Below are positions 33,634-41,740 of a stretch of DNA of 64,000 bases, one piece after another; positions within the stretch are counted from its first letter, which is position 1, and every line of letters starts with the position of its first letter. The position numbers and the translations under genes are program-made. The stretch lies in NCBI GenBank assembly GCA_013336165.1, contig JAAXUF010000007.1, positions 35,366 to 99,365 of the forward strand, read 5' to 3'. Source of the stretch: Coriobacteriia bacterium (GTDB lineage Bacteria > Actinomycetota > Coriobacteriia > Anaerosomatales > JAAXUF01). The notes under the pieces were generated by a model. The model saw only the letters and a list, made by a program, of their open reading frames with translations, ran no database searches and was not told the origin of the DNA.

Positions 33634-34233
33634 CTACCGCGTCGTCCTGATCACCCGCGTCGGCGTGACCACCAAGTCGACGCCTTGGTCGTGGGGCTCG
33701 GCGGGGATCTCGGTGAGGAGCTGCTCGTCGAAGACGGCGCCAATTCGGATGCATCCTGGGCGCAAGGTGGGCAGCAGCCGGTCGTAGTAGCCGCCGCCGT
33801 AACCAAGCCGCAAGCCGCAGGAGTCGTAGGCGATCGCGGGGACGATCACGGCGTCGAGGTCTTCCGGGGCGACGCGCGGAGCATCCGCTGCGGGTTCGAC
33901 GAGTCCGAAGGGCCCCGAGACCAGCTCGCTTTCTCGCGCAACCGCATGTATGCCGAGGACTCCGTCAGGCTCCACCCGCGGGTAGGCGATGGTCACGCCG
34001 CGTGCGCGGAAGGCCGCAATCGCCGGGGTGAGGTCGAGTTCGGCAGGCAGCGCGGCGTACACGAGCACGACGCGCGCGGTCGCCAACTCCGGCAGCGCGG
34101 ATAGCGCGCGGGCGACCAAGTCCGCAGCTGACGCGCGCGCCTCGGGGGAGAGCGCGTCGCGCACCGCGCGGGCTTGCGCGCGCAGGACGCGCTTCTCGGC
34201 GGCGGGGGAGCCGGGTGTGTTCTCGGCGGCCAT
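33634..34233 (-). CDS. fau: 5-formyltetrahydrofolate cyclo-ligase
   Basis: A 199-residue enzyme converting 5-formyl-THF to 5,10-methenyl-THF with ATP. The conserved C-terminal loop RLGYGGGYYDRLL and the upstream VIVPAIAYD are clear; basic N-terminal helices (EKRVLRAQARAVRDAL) match the family. The open frame runs far upstream inside the Nramp gene, but ATG 34233 with AGGCTGACG just upstream, 2 nt after the Nramp stop, is the sensible start. Last gene of the mgtE-Nramp-fau operon. Confidence 0.9.
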   Translation of the reverse strand: MAAENTPGSPAAEKRVLRAQARAVRDALSPEARASAADLVARALSALPELATARVVLVYAALPAELDLTPAIAAFRARGVTIAYPRVEPDGVLGIHAVARESELVSGPFGLVEPAADAPRVAPEDLDAVIVPAIAYDSCGLRLGYGGGYYDRLLPTLRPGCIRIGAVFDEQLLTEIPAEPHDQGVDLVVTPTRVIRTTR

Positions 34234-34235
34234 CG

Positions 34236-35498
34236 TCAGCCTCCCATTCCGAGCGCCTGCATCACCAAGAGGGCGATGGTCAGGCCGATCACGACCAGCA
34301 CCGTCGTCCAGCCGATGACATTGTAGATCCGCCCGTTGACGTAGCTGCCCATGATCCGGCGGTCGTTGGCGAGCACCATCATGAAGATGAGCAGGAAGGG
34401 CAGCAGAATGCCACCGATCGCTTGCGAGAACACCATGATCGCGATGAGGTTCAAGTTTGGCAGCAGCACGAACGCCGCACCGAACACGATCACGAACGTG
34501 TAGATGCCGTTGAAGACGGGCGCTTCCTTCCACGTACGGTCGACGCCGCGCTCGAATCCGAACGCCTCGGTCACCGCGTACGAAGCGGTCAGCGGCAGCA
34601 CGCACGCCGCAAGAAGAGACGCGCCGAGCAGCCCGATGGCGAACAGGACCGACGCGTACTGGCCGGCCACCGGTGCGAGCGCTCGGGCGGCCTCCTCGGC
34701 GGAGGTTATGGAGATGCCGTTCTTGAAGAGCACGGTGCCGGTGGTCAGGATGATGCACCACGCTACGAAGCACGCCGCGATCGAACCAACGTAGACGTCA
34801 ATCCTCTGGTGGGGAAGATCCTCTACGGTCAGGCCCTTGTCGACGACGTTGGCCTGCGCGAAGAACTGCATCCACGGTGCGATCGTCGTGCCGATCGCCG
34901 CGATCACAAGCAGCACGAACCCGGGCGTCCCAATGAAGTGGGGGATGACGGTGGCATGAGCCACGTCCCCCCATACCGGCTTGCCGAGAAACGCTGCCGC
35001 GACATAGGTGAGGAAGACTGCCGACAGCGCGAGGAAGACCTTCTCGACCCGGCGGTAGCTGCCGCGAACGACGAGCAGCCACACCGCTGCAGCAGCTACG
35101 GGGACGGCTACGAAACGCGGTACGCCGAGGATCTCGGCGGCGGCAGCGACGCCGGCGAACTCGGAGACGCTGGTGGCGGCGTTGCTGAACAGCAGCGCCA
35201 TCATCGCGAACAGCGTCAGGCGCACGCCAAACCGCTCGCGGATCAGCGCCGCGAAGCCTTTGCCGGTGACCAAGCCCATGCGGGTCGCCATCTCCTGCAC
35301 GATCACGAGGGCGACCGTCATGATCGGCACCAGCCACAGCGTCGCGTATCCAAAGCTCGCACCCGCGACCGAGTACGTAGAGATGCCGCCGGCGTCGTTA
35401 CCTGCAGAGGCGGTTATGATGCCCGGCCCCATGGCGGCAAGCAGCGCCAGCAGGCGCCCCCGCTTCTTGACGGTGTCGGTGACGGCGAAGCTCTTCAT
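34236..35498 (-). CDS. Nramp family divalent metal transporter
   Basis: A 420-residue protein with about eleven helices. The first helix has ITASAGNDAGGISTYSVAG where canonical Nramps have a DPGN metal site, and helix 6 has TTIAPWMQFFAQANVVDKGL where the canonical motif is MPHN. These changes place it outside the Mn/Fe-selective MntH group and near the Nramp-related branch that includes magnesium carriers, known from Eggerthella. ATG 35498 is used (AGGG upstream, 7 nt after the mgtE stop). Being between mgtE and behind a probable magnesium leader supports Mg or Mn transport. Confidence 0.85.
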   Translation of the reverse strand: MKSFAVTDTVKKRGRLLALLAAMGPGIITASAGNDAGGISTYSVAGASFGYATLWLVPIMTVALVIVQEMATRMGLVTGKGFAALIRERFGVRLTLFAMMALLFSNAATSVSEFAGVAAAAEILGVPRFVAVPVAAAAVWLLVVRGSYRRVEKVFLALSAVFLTYVAAAFLGKPVWGDVAHATVIPHFIGTPGFVLLVIAAIGTTIAPWMQFFAQANVVDKGLTVEDLPHQRIDVYVGSIAACFVAWCIILTTGTVLFKNGISITSAEEAARALAPVAGQYASVLFAIGLLGASLLAACVLPLTASYAVTEAFGFERGVDRTWKEAPVFNGIYTFVIVFGAAFVLLPNLNLIAIMVFSQAIGGILLPFLLIFMMVLANDRRIMGSYVNGRIYNVIGWTTVLVVIGLTIALLVMQALGMGG

Positions 35499-35505
35499 CT
35501 GGGCC

Positions 35506-37338
35506 CTATGCTCCGGCGGTGGCGAGTACAATGCCGCCCGCCAGCGTCAGTGCCAAGAACACCACGGCCGCCAGAACCATCATGGCGATGCTCATCGTGG
35601 TGCCGGACACGCGCATGTCGGCTTCCATACGACGACGACTGTAGTGCGTGACGCCGACAGACGCGAGTAGCACGAGCCAGATCGAGATCCCCATGATCGC
35701 GCCAAGCACAGTAGCGCCAAGCGGTTCGCCTAACGCGAGGTCCGCAACCGCGAACACGACGCTGCCCGCAATGATGCCGAGCAGCAACCCGAAGGCGCCG
35801 TCGTTGAGCAGGTGCCGGCCGAGGCTCATGCGCTCCGAGGCTTCGGACTCCTCGATCATGGTTGCGATCGCCCGCTGCGCGGCGTCCTCGGCGATGCGGA
35901 GTACGATCGGCAGGAGGGCGAGGGCGGGCAGCATCAGCTGCACACCGCCGCCGAGTCCCGAGAGATGTGGGGAGAGCCTGATGACAGCCACTGCGGCGAC
36001 CGCCCAGATTGCGATCCACCAACTGCGACGCAGGAACCAGCCGGCCATGCCCATCGAGAGGCCGCGTGCGCCGGAGGAGCCGGTCGCGATCGCGAGGTCC
36101 TCATCGGCCTCCTCTTCGAGGACGTCGAGCGCGTCGTCGACGGTGACGGCGCCGAGCAGTTTGCCGGTCTCGTCGATGACCGGCATCGCGAGGAGATTGT
36201 ACTTGCTCATGTATTCGGCGACGGTTTCCTGGTCGTCATCGACGTGCGCGGTGAACAGCTCGCGCGTGACAATGTCGGAGACCAGTGTGGTCGGTTCGGC
36301 CAGCAGGAGGTCGCGCAGCGAGACGGCGCCGGTGAGGTGTCGGCCGGCGGTGACGACGTAGATGTAGTAGATGCTCTCATGCTCGCCTGCTTCGGCGCGC
36401 AGTTGGGCGAGGACCTCGGCGACGGTCATCTCCTCAGCAACGGTGGTGACCTCGGGGGTCATGATGCCGCCGGCCGTCTTCTCCTTGTAGCCGAGCAGCC
36501 CGCGGATCGCGCTCGACTCCTCCACGCCCATGAGGCGCAGCAACTTCTCGGCTTTGTCGTAGGGCAGGTCGCCGATGATGTCGGCGGCGTCGTCCGGGTC
36601 CATCTCGGCGAGCAGGGCCGAGGCGCGGCGCTCGGAGAGGTCGTCGATGACGTCGGCCTGCAGTTCGTCTTCGAGCTCGGAGATCGTATCGGCGGCCTGC
36701 TCGTTGTCGAGGTGCTCGAAGACCTTCGCGCGCTGCGTGGGGTTGAGCTTCTCGATGATGTCCGCGACGTCGGCAGGGTGCAACTCGTGCAGGCGCTTGT
36801 GCGTGATCGACAGCTTGACCTGCGAGAGGTCGCGGTCGAGCAGGTCCATGTAGTTCCACGCGATCAGGTTCTCGCGCAGCTCGCCGCCGAACGCTTTCAC
36901 GACCGCCGAGACAGCGTTCTCGAGCACCGGAGAGATGCCGCGCAGCAGTCCGCGCGCGCCCACCTCGGCGCCGAGAAGACGCAGCTGGTTGCGGGATTCG
37001 GAGAGCTTGAGGTCGTTGACGCGCACGACCTTCATGCCCTGCGTGTCGACGATCTGCTTGTTGAGCAGGTCGCGGTGCAGCAGCACCTCGTCAGGCTGCA
37101 GATAGCTGAAGCGGATCTCGTTCGCGGGCACGTTCAGAGTGATCCGCTCGCCGTCGAACTCCTCGACGAACTTGCGCCACGACAGCATGAACGGCGTTCG
37201 ATCAGGACCCTTGAACGCGAGCGACGTCACACGGGGAAAGACCTCGCCCGTGGCGATCGCGATATCGTTGATTGTACCGATGGCGGTGCCTGTGGCATCC
37301 ACAACCGGCTTGCCCAGCATCTGGGAAAGGTAGATCAC
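35506..37338 (-). CDS. mgtE: MgtE-type magnesium transporter with N-terminal PRC-barrel
   Basis: A 610-residue protein. Order: PRC-barrel-like segment at residues 1-50 (MLGKPVVDATGTAIG) and a second one near 85-135 (LNKQIVDTQGMKVVRVNDLK), MgtE_N superhelix about 160-270 (LHPADVADIIEKLNPTQRAK, MDPDDAADIIGDLPYDKAEK), a CBS pair about 285-405 (IMTPEVTTV to DDALDVLEEE), then five hydrophobic helices. The MgtE_N and CBS domains close the pore at high magnesium. The PRC addition is not in the classic Thermus protein. GTG 37338 follows GAGGGAG. A terminator and a probable M-box precede it. Confidence 0.87.
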   Translation of the reverse strand: MIYLSQMLGKPVVDATGTAIGTINDIAIATGEVFPRVTSLAFKGPDRTPFMLSWRKFVEEFDGERITLNVPANEIRFSYLQPDEVLLHRDLLNKQIVDTQGMKVVRVNDLKLSESRNQLRLLGAEVGARGLLRGISPVLENAVSAVVKAFGGELRENLIAWNYMDLLDRDLSQVKLSITHKRLHELHPADVADIIEKLNPTQRAKVFEHLDNEQAADTISELEDELQADVIDDLSERRASALLAEMDPDDAADIIGDLPYDKAEKLLRLMGVEESSAIRGLLGYKEKTAGGIMTPEVTTVAEEMTVAEVLAQLRAEAGEHESIYYIYVVTAGRHLTGAVSLRDLLLAEPTTLVSDIVTRELFTAHVDDDQETVAEYMSKYNLLAMPVIDETGKLLGAVTVDDALDVLEEEADEDLAIATGSSGARGLSMGMAGWFLRRSWWIAIWAVAAVAVIRLSPHLSGLGGGVQLMLPALALLPIVLRIAEDAAQRAIATMIEESEASERMSLGRHLLNDGAFGLLLGIIAGSVVFAVADLALGEPLGATVLGAIMGISIWLVLLASVGVTHYSRRRMEADMRVSGTTMSIAMMVLAAVVFLALTLAGGIVLATAGA

Positions 37339-37469
37339 GGCGGTTCTCCCTCTATTGCGGTCCCCTCAAAGGGCCGCCGAGGGAAGACTCGGTTGGCGCC
37401 TGAGAGGGTCTACGGACTGTGTGGTTTCACGAAGACCCTTGTCTTTCGGCTACAGGACTTGGCGGCAAC

Positions 37470-37501
37470 AAAAAGCCCCTGCGTCTTTGTAGACGAGGGG
37501 C
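37470..37501 (-). terminator. Attenuator terminator in the mgtE leader
   Basis: On the minus strand GCCCCTCGTCT, loop ACAA, AGACGCAGGGGC forms an 11-pair stem with one mismatch, followed by TTTTTG. It lies 131 nt upstream of mgtE and just downstream of the leader RNA, the arrangement of a metal-sensing attenuator. Confidence 0.85.
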
Positions 37502-37535
37502 GGCGGCTTATGCGCTTTCACGCAAAGAGAACATG

Positions 37536-37681
37536 GGCGAAGTACAGGCCTCAGGTCCTCACCGCTCACATCCCTCGTTGTTGGATTAGGCACTGCTCGA
37601 CGTAGGGCGCGCGACGCGTGGTGTCGTCGACGCAGCGGGAAACGCCCCGCCTCTACGAACCCAGCCACCTTAGCCTTCGCC
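37536..37681 (-). promoter_or_regulatory. Probable M-box (ykoK) magnesium riboswitch
   Basis: The minus-strand RNA opens with GGCGAAG (37681-37675) and closes with CTTCGCC (37542-37536), a perfect 7-bp closing stem around about 146 nt, the expected M-box size. GCTAAGGTGGCT after the stem resembles the conserved GTTAGGTGAGGC, and CCTGAGGCCTGTAC before the closing strand resembles GCTAAAGCTCTACG. A terminator and mgtE follow. Magnesium binding would favour the terminator. Bases 37682-37907 upstream hold no gene I can see. Confidence 0.6.
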
Positions 37682-37907
37682 TTAAGCCGGCGAGGGCTGT
37701 TCTACCCATTGGCGTCTCTCGACATTTCCGGGCAGTGGCCTGTGTTCGAGCAGGAGCCGCACCATAACGGACGGAGCAGACTCTCTCTTGCTGTCAAAGT
37801 TTGGACCGCGTTTCCGCAGGTGCCAAGCACAGGTCAGAGTACACCGTGAGAGGGCGCAGGGCAAGAGGAGGGGGAGAGGGAGACGGATTCGAACGGCTTC
37901 TGGCGCG

Positions 37908-38903
37908 TCACGCTTGCAGCAGCTGCTCTCTGAACTCGCTGAGCAACTCGATCAGTTCGGCGTGGCTGCGAACCTCGTTCACGCGGCCGCGTACGTAGGC
38001 AGCGCCCGGCATGCCGTGCACGTACCACGCGACGTGCTTGCGCATGCGGATGAATGCGCGCTCGCCGCCAAACTGGAGAAGCGCCTCGGCGTGTTCGATC
38101 GCCATGTCGATGCGTTCCAGAGCGGTGGGCGGAGCGATTTCGACGCCGGCGTCGAGAAGCGCGCGGGCTTCTCGGAAGATCCAGGGGTTGCCCTGCGCGC
38201 CGCGCGCGACCCTGACGGCGTCGACGCCGGTGCGCTCCAGCATCGCCTTCGCATCGGCCGCCGAGAACACGTCGCCGCTGCCGATGACGGGGATGTCCAC
38301 GGCCGCCTTGACCGCCGCGATGATGTCCCAGTCGGCTTCGCCGTGGTAGAACTGCTCGCGCGTGCGGCCGTGGACCGTGACCACCGAAGCGCCGGCCTCC
38401 TGCATGGCGAGCGCGTACTCGACGGCGTTGACCGTGTCATCGTCCCAGCCCTTGCGGAACTTCGCCGAGACCGGCACGCCGCACGCGGCTACGACCTGCC
38501 GCACGATCTCTGCAGCGAGATCAGGAGTACGCATGAGGCCGCTACCCTCGCCCTTGGAGACGACCTTGGAGACCGGGCAGCCCATGTTGATGTCGATCAG
38601 CGCAATGTTCGCGCCGTGGCGTTCGATGATTGCGTGAGCCTGCTCGGCCATCCTCCGCGGATTGGCGCCAAAGAGCTGCACCGCGCACGGCGTCTCATCC
38701 GGCGAGATCGCCAGCAGCTGGCGCGAGATCGCCGAGTCGGGGTTGTAGTGCAGGCCCGTCGCGCTGACCATCTCGGTGAACGTGAGTCCGGCGCCCATGC
38801 GCTTGCAGATGCCGCGGAACGGCGCCTCGGTGATTCCGGCCATGGGGCCGAGAACCACGTTGCCGGCGGCGAGCAGCGTGCGAATGTCGGTGGGGGAAGT
38901 CAT
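37908..38903 (-). CDS. dusB: tRNA-dihydrouridine synthase (DusB-like)
   Basis: A 331-residue FMN enzyme that reduces uridine in tRNA D-loops. Motifs: LGPMAGITEAPFRGICKR, VQLFGANPRRMAE, IDINMGCPVSKVVSKGEGSG with the catalytic Cys, VSAKFRKGWDD, VVTVHGRTREQFYHG, and GSGDVFS for phosphate binding, then RVARGAQGNPWIF. ATG 38903 starts just before the TIM barrel; the frame open to 38978 adds an unlikely leader. It precedes the magnesium operon on the same strand, separated by about 570 bp. Confidence 0.9.
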   Translation of the reverse strand: MTSPTDIRTLLAAGNVVLGPMAGITEAPFRGICKRMGAGLTFTEMVSATGLHYNPDSAISRQLLAISPDETPCAVQLFGANPRRMAEQAHAIIERHGANIALIDINMGCPVSKVVSKGEGSGLMRTPDLAAEIVRQVVAACGVPVSAKFRKGWDDDTVNAVEYALAMQEAGASVVTVHGRTREQFYHGEADWDIIAAVKAAVDIPVIGSGDVFSAADAKAMLERTGVDAVRVARGAQGNPWIFREARALLDAGVEIAPPTALERIDMAIEHAEALLQFGGERAFIRMRKHVAWYVHGMPGAAYVRGRVNEVRSHAELIELLSEFREQLLQA

Positions 38904-38981
38904 GGGGCGATGATACCGTGAGATCGATCGCTGCGTGTTGGTCAGCTGGTGGGCTGGGCGAATCCCGGACGGAAACAAAAT

Positions 38982-39031
38982 CTTAATAACGCCTTCCGCT
39001 ATTAAGAAATACGCCCCAACTCTTAATAGCG
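38982..39031. repeat. Three CTTAATAgCG boxes upstream of dusB
   Basis: CTTAATAACG (38982-38991, +), CGCTATTAAG (38997-39006, inverted) and CTTAATAGCG (39022-39031, +). The first two form a near-perfect palindrome. They are AT-rich islands in GC-rich DNA and lie 79-128 bp upstream of the dusB start. They look like binding sites of a dedicated repressor or activator, unidentified. Confidence 0.55.
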
Positions 39032-39185
39032 TTCCCTTCGCGCACGACCGTCACCGACCGGCACACTACATGTCAACCCGATGAGTCTCAGTCTCAGCGG
39101 GGCCGTACAGATCCTTGACATTGTCGTTGTCGGGAGTCCGACCGACCGAGCGCTCACATCAGACAGCGAAGGGCGTAGCAGAAGC

Positions 39186-39494
39186 CTACATCGCCAACTG
39201 TCGCCTCAGCGCCCCCGCTACGATCACATCGCGCTTGAGGCCCTTCTCGGCGCAATAGGCGTTGAAAGCCTCAAGGGTCGCTGAGTCGAGCGCCAGCGCG
39301 GGGGTCTCGGTAAGCGGGCCGTCCATCAGCGGCAGCGCATCGCGCATCATGGCGACGCGATCGTCGGGTTCGGCGGCCAGGATCGAGGCGAGCGCGGTGT
39401 TGACGGCGGCCGAAATCCGCTCGGCATCACCAAGCGCAGAGAGACGGGTCACGACAGGCTCGGGCAACCGGAACGAAGTAAGGTCGGTGGTCAT
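39186..39494 (-). CDS. Small protein with two ribbon-helix-helix-like segments
   Basis: A 102-residue protein not assigned to a named family. The first half (TSFRLPEPVVTRLSAL, then ERISAAVNTALASIL) and the last 38 residues (LALDSATLEAFNAYCAEKG, then KRDVIVAGALRRQLAM) each show a strand followed by two helices as in CopG/Arc DNA-binding units. A tandem copy would make a monomeric pseudo-dimer. Its ATG overlaps the stop of a four-helix membrane protein gene (ATGA), so the two are co-expressed. Role unknown; DNA binding is inferred. Confidence 0.5.
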   Translation of the reverse strand: MTTDLTSFRLPEPVVTRLSALGDAERISAAVNTALASILAAEPDDRVAMMRDALPLMDGPLTETPALALDSATLEAFNAYCAEKGLKRDVIVAGALRRQLAM

Positions 39495-40006
39495 GAAGGC
39501 GTCTCGGCCGAGGATTCGCGGTTATCCGCACGCTCTTCTGCAGGGATTTTCGCACGGCCGGTGAAAAGTCCAAGCACCAGCAACACGATCAATACCGCGA
39601 GTATGACCAGTTGTGGGGCGTTTGAGCCAAGGATCTCGGGGAACTGTGCCGCGTAGTAGGCGAAGACTGCAACGTCGCCGAGAACGACGGCGAGCAAGAA
39701 TCCCGCTACAAACGTCGTCAAGTTCGTTCGCGAACCTATCGACACGATCAACAACGCTACGCCGGCCAGCAGGAGCATGACCGTGAGCTGATGCCACGAG
39801 ATTGCTGTGCTCGTCCGCACAAGTTGGGTCAACGTGGAACCCTGAACCTCCGCGATCACACCCTGTTCGCCCCAGGCTGCATGCGCGAAGCCGAATGCGA
39901 CGGTGAGAACGCCCGCAGAAAGCAGGTACCAATTGAGGCGCTGCGAGTGCACCTTCTTTGCTGGCTTTGCGGGGGACTGCGGTTCAGTCTCGTTCAATGC
40001 TGCCAT
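39491..40006 (-). CDS. Hypothetical four-helix membrane protein
   Basis: A 171-residue protein. After a Pro/Lys-rich cytoplasmic N-terminus it has four hydrophobic helices: YLLSAGVLTVAFGFAHAAW, LTVMLLLAGVALLIVSIG, FVAGFLLAVVLGDVAVFAYY and LVILAVLIVLLVLGLF. Charged C-terminal tail. The pattern resembles uncharacterised actinobacterial DUF membrane proteins. Start uncertain: ATG 40006 has GGAG too close; TTG 39997 has better spacing. Confidence 0.6.
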   Translation of the reverse strand: MAALNETEPQSPAKPAKKVHSQRLNWYLLSAGVLTVAFGFAHAAWGEQGVIAEVQGSTLTQLVRTSTAISWHQLTVMLLLAGVALLIVSIGSRTNLTTFVAGFLLAVVLGDVAVFAYYAAQFPEILGSNAPQLVILAVLIVLLVLGLFTGRAKIPAEERADNRESSAETPS

Positions 40007-40041
40007 CTCCAATCCGTTATCGATGTCTCGACGCGCGCACG

Positions 40042-40263
40042 TCAGCCGCGCGGTCGCCGCGTATGCTTCACAGTGCTGAAATTGCCGAACAGCTTGTACA
40101 GAAGACAGAACCCGGTCACAGCGGTGAAGATCAGAATGGCCCCGATCACGTAGAGGATGATCGCCAGCGTGGTTCCCAGAAAGACCAGGTAACCTATCGC
40201 GATCGCCAGTACGCCAACGATGGCACGAATGACGCGATCGGTAGTGGACTCGTTTACCTTCAC
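40042..40263 (-). CDS. DUF2892 (YgaP-like) small membrane protein
   Basis: A 73-residue protein with the DUF2892 pattern: NESTTDRVIRAIVGVLAIA, then two hydrophobic stretches and TGFCLLYKLFGNFS, which matches the family's conserved G-x-CPLY ending. In larger proteins this domain anchors a rhodanese. GTG 40263 has AAAGGA 8 nt upstream. Confidence 0.8.
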   Translation of the reverse strand: MKVNESTTDRVIRAIVGVLAIAIGYLVFLGTTLAIILYVIGAILIFTAVTGFCLLYKLFGNFSTVKHTRRPRG

Positions 40264-40423
40264 GGTGGTGTCCTTTCGAGTGATGCAGGGACCGTTGATT
40301 CTATATACCCCTCTTGCCTCGGACATCGTTGGGGCAAAAGGGGACCGCCATCAGTTGGCGAATCCTCGGCCTGCGCTTATGGTGTACAAAGCACGACCGC
40401 AACGGCCGAGAGGACATCAATCA

Positions 40424-40954
40424 ATGCGCACCGACATCGTTCTGACCTTGACTGGGACCGACCGCGTGGGCATCGTCGAGGAAGTCACGCGCGTGCTGCT
40501 CGATCTCGGCGGCAATGTCGGCACAAGCCGCATGGCACGGCTCGGCGGCGAATTCGCCATTCTCGCGTTGGTGTCGTTGCCAAAGGCGAGTCTCGGCAAG
40601 CTCGATTCTGCTTTCGCGCACATCTCGGCGCAAGGCTACAAGGTCACAGTCTCAGAGACCGCACCTGCCGTTGCCTATGAAGGTTGGGCGGGGTACCGCG
40701 TCGTCGTGAGCGGCGCCGATCACGAAGGAATCGTCTACGGAATCGCATCCGGCCTCTCGTCGAGCGGCATCACCATCGAGTCCGCGGAGACGAGCACTGT
40801 CCAGGCCTCTGTCACGGGGACGCCGCTGTTCACGATGGTGGCGAGCATCCTCGTCCCGCCCTCGCTTGCCGAGACCGACTGGATGTCTGCGCTCGAGGAC
40901 GCCGCGCAAGACGCGAACGTCGACGTCGAGGTTTCGATCGCGGATCGTGGGTAG
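40424..40954 (+). CDS. ACT domain protein (GcvR-like)
   Basis: A 176-residue protein of two ACT domains: IVLTLTGTDRVGIVEEVTRV with VLLDLGGNVGTSRMARLGGE (first), and YRVVVSGADHEGIVYGIASG with GITIESAETST (second). This matches GcvR, the amino-acid-binding regulator of glycine cleavage, but GcvR-like ACT proteins have wider uses. No DNA-binding domain. It is 6 nt upstream of an ABC importer ATPase, so it may regulate that importer or report its substrate. Confidence 0.78.
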   Translation: MRTDIVLTLTGTDRVGIVEEVTRVLLDLGGNVGTSRMARLGGEFAILALVSLPKASLGKLDSAFAHISAQGYKVTVSETAPAVAYEGWAGYRVVVSGADHEGIVYGIASGLSSSGITIESAETSTVQASVTGTPLFTMVASILVPPSLAETDWMSALEDAAQDANVDVEVSIADRG

Positions 40955-40960
40955 CGCTTC

Positions 40961-41740
40961 ATGGCATCGCTCGCATTCGACAGAGTTGACCTGACGTACG
41001 AGGGCACCGGCCGAGCCGTGCACGCCCTCGACGCATTGTCGCTCGAAGTCGCCGAGGGCGAGCCGGTTGCCATCATCGGGCCGAGCGGGTGCGGCAAGTC
41101 AACCCTGTTGCTGCTCGCTGCGGGGCTGCTTCAGCCCGACCGGGGGAGCGTGCGCGTGGGTGGCGAAGCGGCCCTGCGGCCGCGGCGCCAGACGGCGCTC
41201 ATCCTGCAAGACTTCGGCCTGCTGCCGTGGAAGACGGTCGAGCGCAATGCGGCTCTCGGACTCAAGCTGCGGGGTGTTGCGCGCGAGGAGGTGCGCAGCC
41301 GGACGGCTGCAGCGCTCGAGCGCGTGGGTCTCGGCGATTTTGCGCATGCATACCCGGGGGAGCTTTCCGGCGGGATGCGTCAGCGTCTGGCGCTCGCGCG
41401 GGCGATCGCGCTTGAGGCCGACGTGCTGCTGATGGATGAGCCGCTCTCGGCGCTCGATGCGCTGACGCGGGAGGACCTGCAGGACTTCCTGCTGGAGCTG
41501 TGGCTTAGGCGCGGGCACACGCAGGTGCTCGTCACGCACTCGATTGAAGAGGCGGTGTTTCTGGGAAGGCGGGTCGTGGTGATGACGCCGCGCCCCGGGC
41601 GGGTGGCTGCGATCGTCGACAATCCGGGCATGGGCGGCGACGGGTATCGGGCGAGCGAGGAGTTTCACGCGACCGCCACGCGGCTGCGCGGGATCCTGGC
41701 CGCCGAGGGCGCCGTGCACGCGGGCGGGGGTGCGCTGTGA
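40961..41740 (+). CDS. ABC importer ATPase, NitT/TauT type
   Basis: A 259-residue ATPase of the nitrate/taurine/thiamine-precursor class. Walker A IIGPSGCGKSTLLLLAAG, Q-loop LILQDFGLLPWKTV (the LLPW is typical of this class), signature LSGGMRQRLALARAI, Walker B VLLMDEPLSALD and switch VLVTHSIEEA with GRRVVVMTPRPGRV. It overlaps the permease by 4 nt. No substrate-binding protein gene accompanies the pair. Confidence 0.87.
   Translation: MASLAFDRVDLTYEGTGRAVHALDALSLEVAEGEPVAIIGPSGCGKSTLLLLAAGLLQPDRGSVRVGGEAALRPRRQTALILQDFGLLPWKTVERNAALGLKLRGVAREEVRSRTAAALERVGLGDFAHAYPGELSGGMRQRLALARAIALEADVLLMDEPLSALDALTREDLQDFLLELWLRRGHTQVLVTHSIEEAVFLGRRVVVMTPRPGRVAAIVDNPGMGGDGYRASEEFHATATRLRGILAAEGAVHAGGGAL

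Noticed and set aside
35812..37605. Long plus-strand frame (597 codons) opposite mgtE
   Set aside because: Shadow frame running through the leader and terminator of mgtE; no recognisable domain.
37880..37905. GGATTCGAAC-type sequence suggesting the 3' end of a minus-strand tRNA
   Set aside because: The flanking bases do not form a 5-bp T-stem, and no acceptor or anticodon arm follows. It lies directly at the dusB 3' end.
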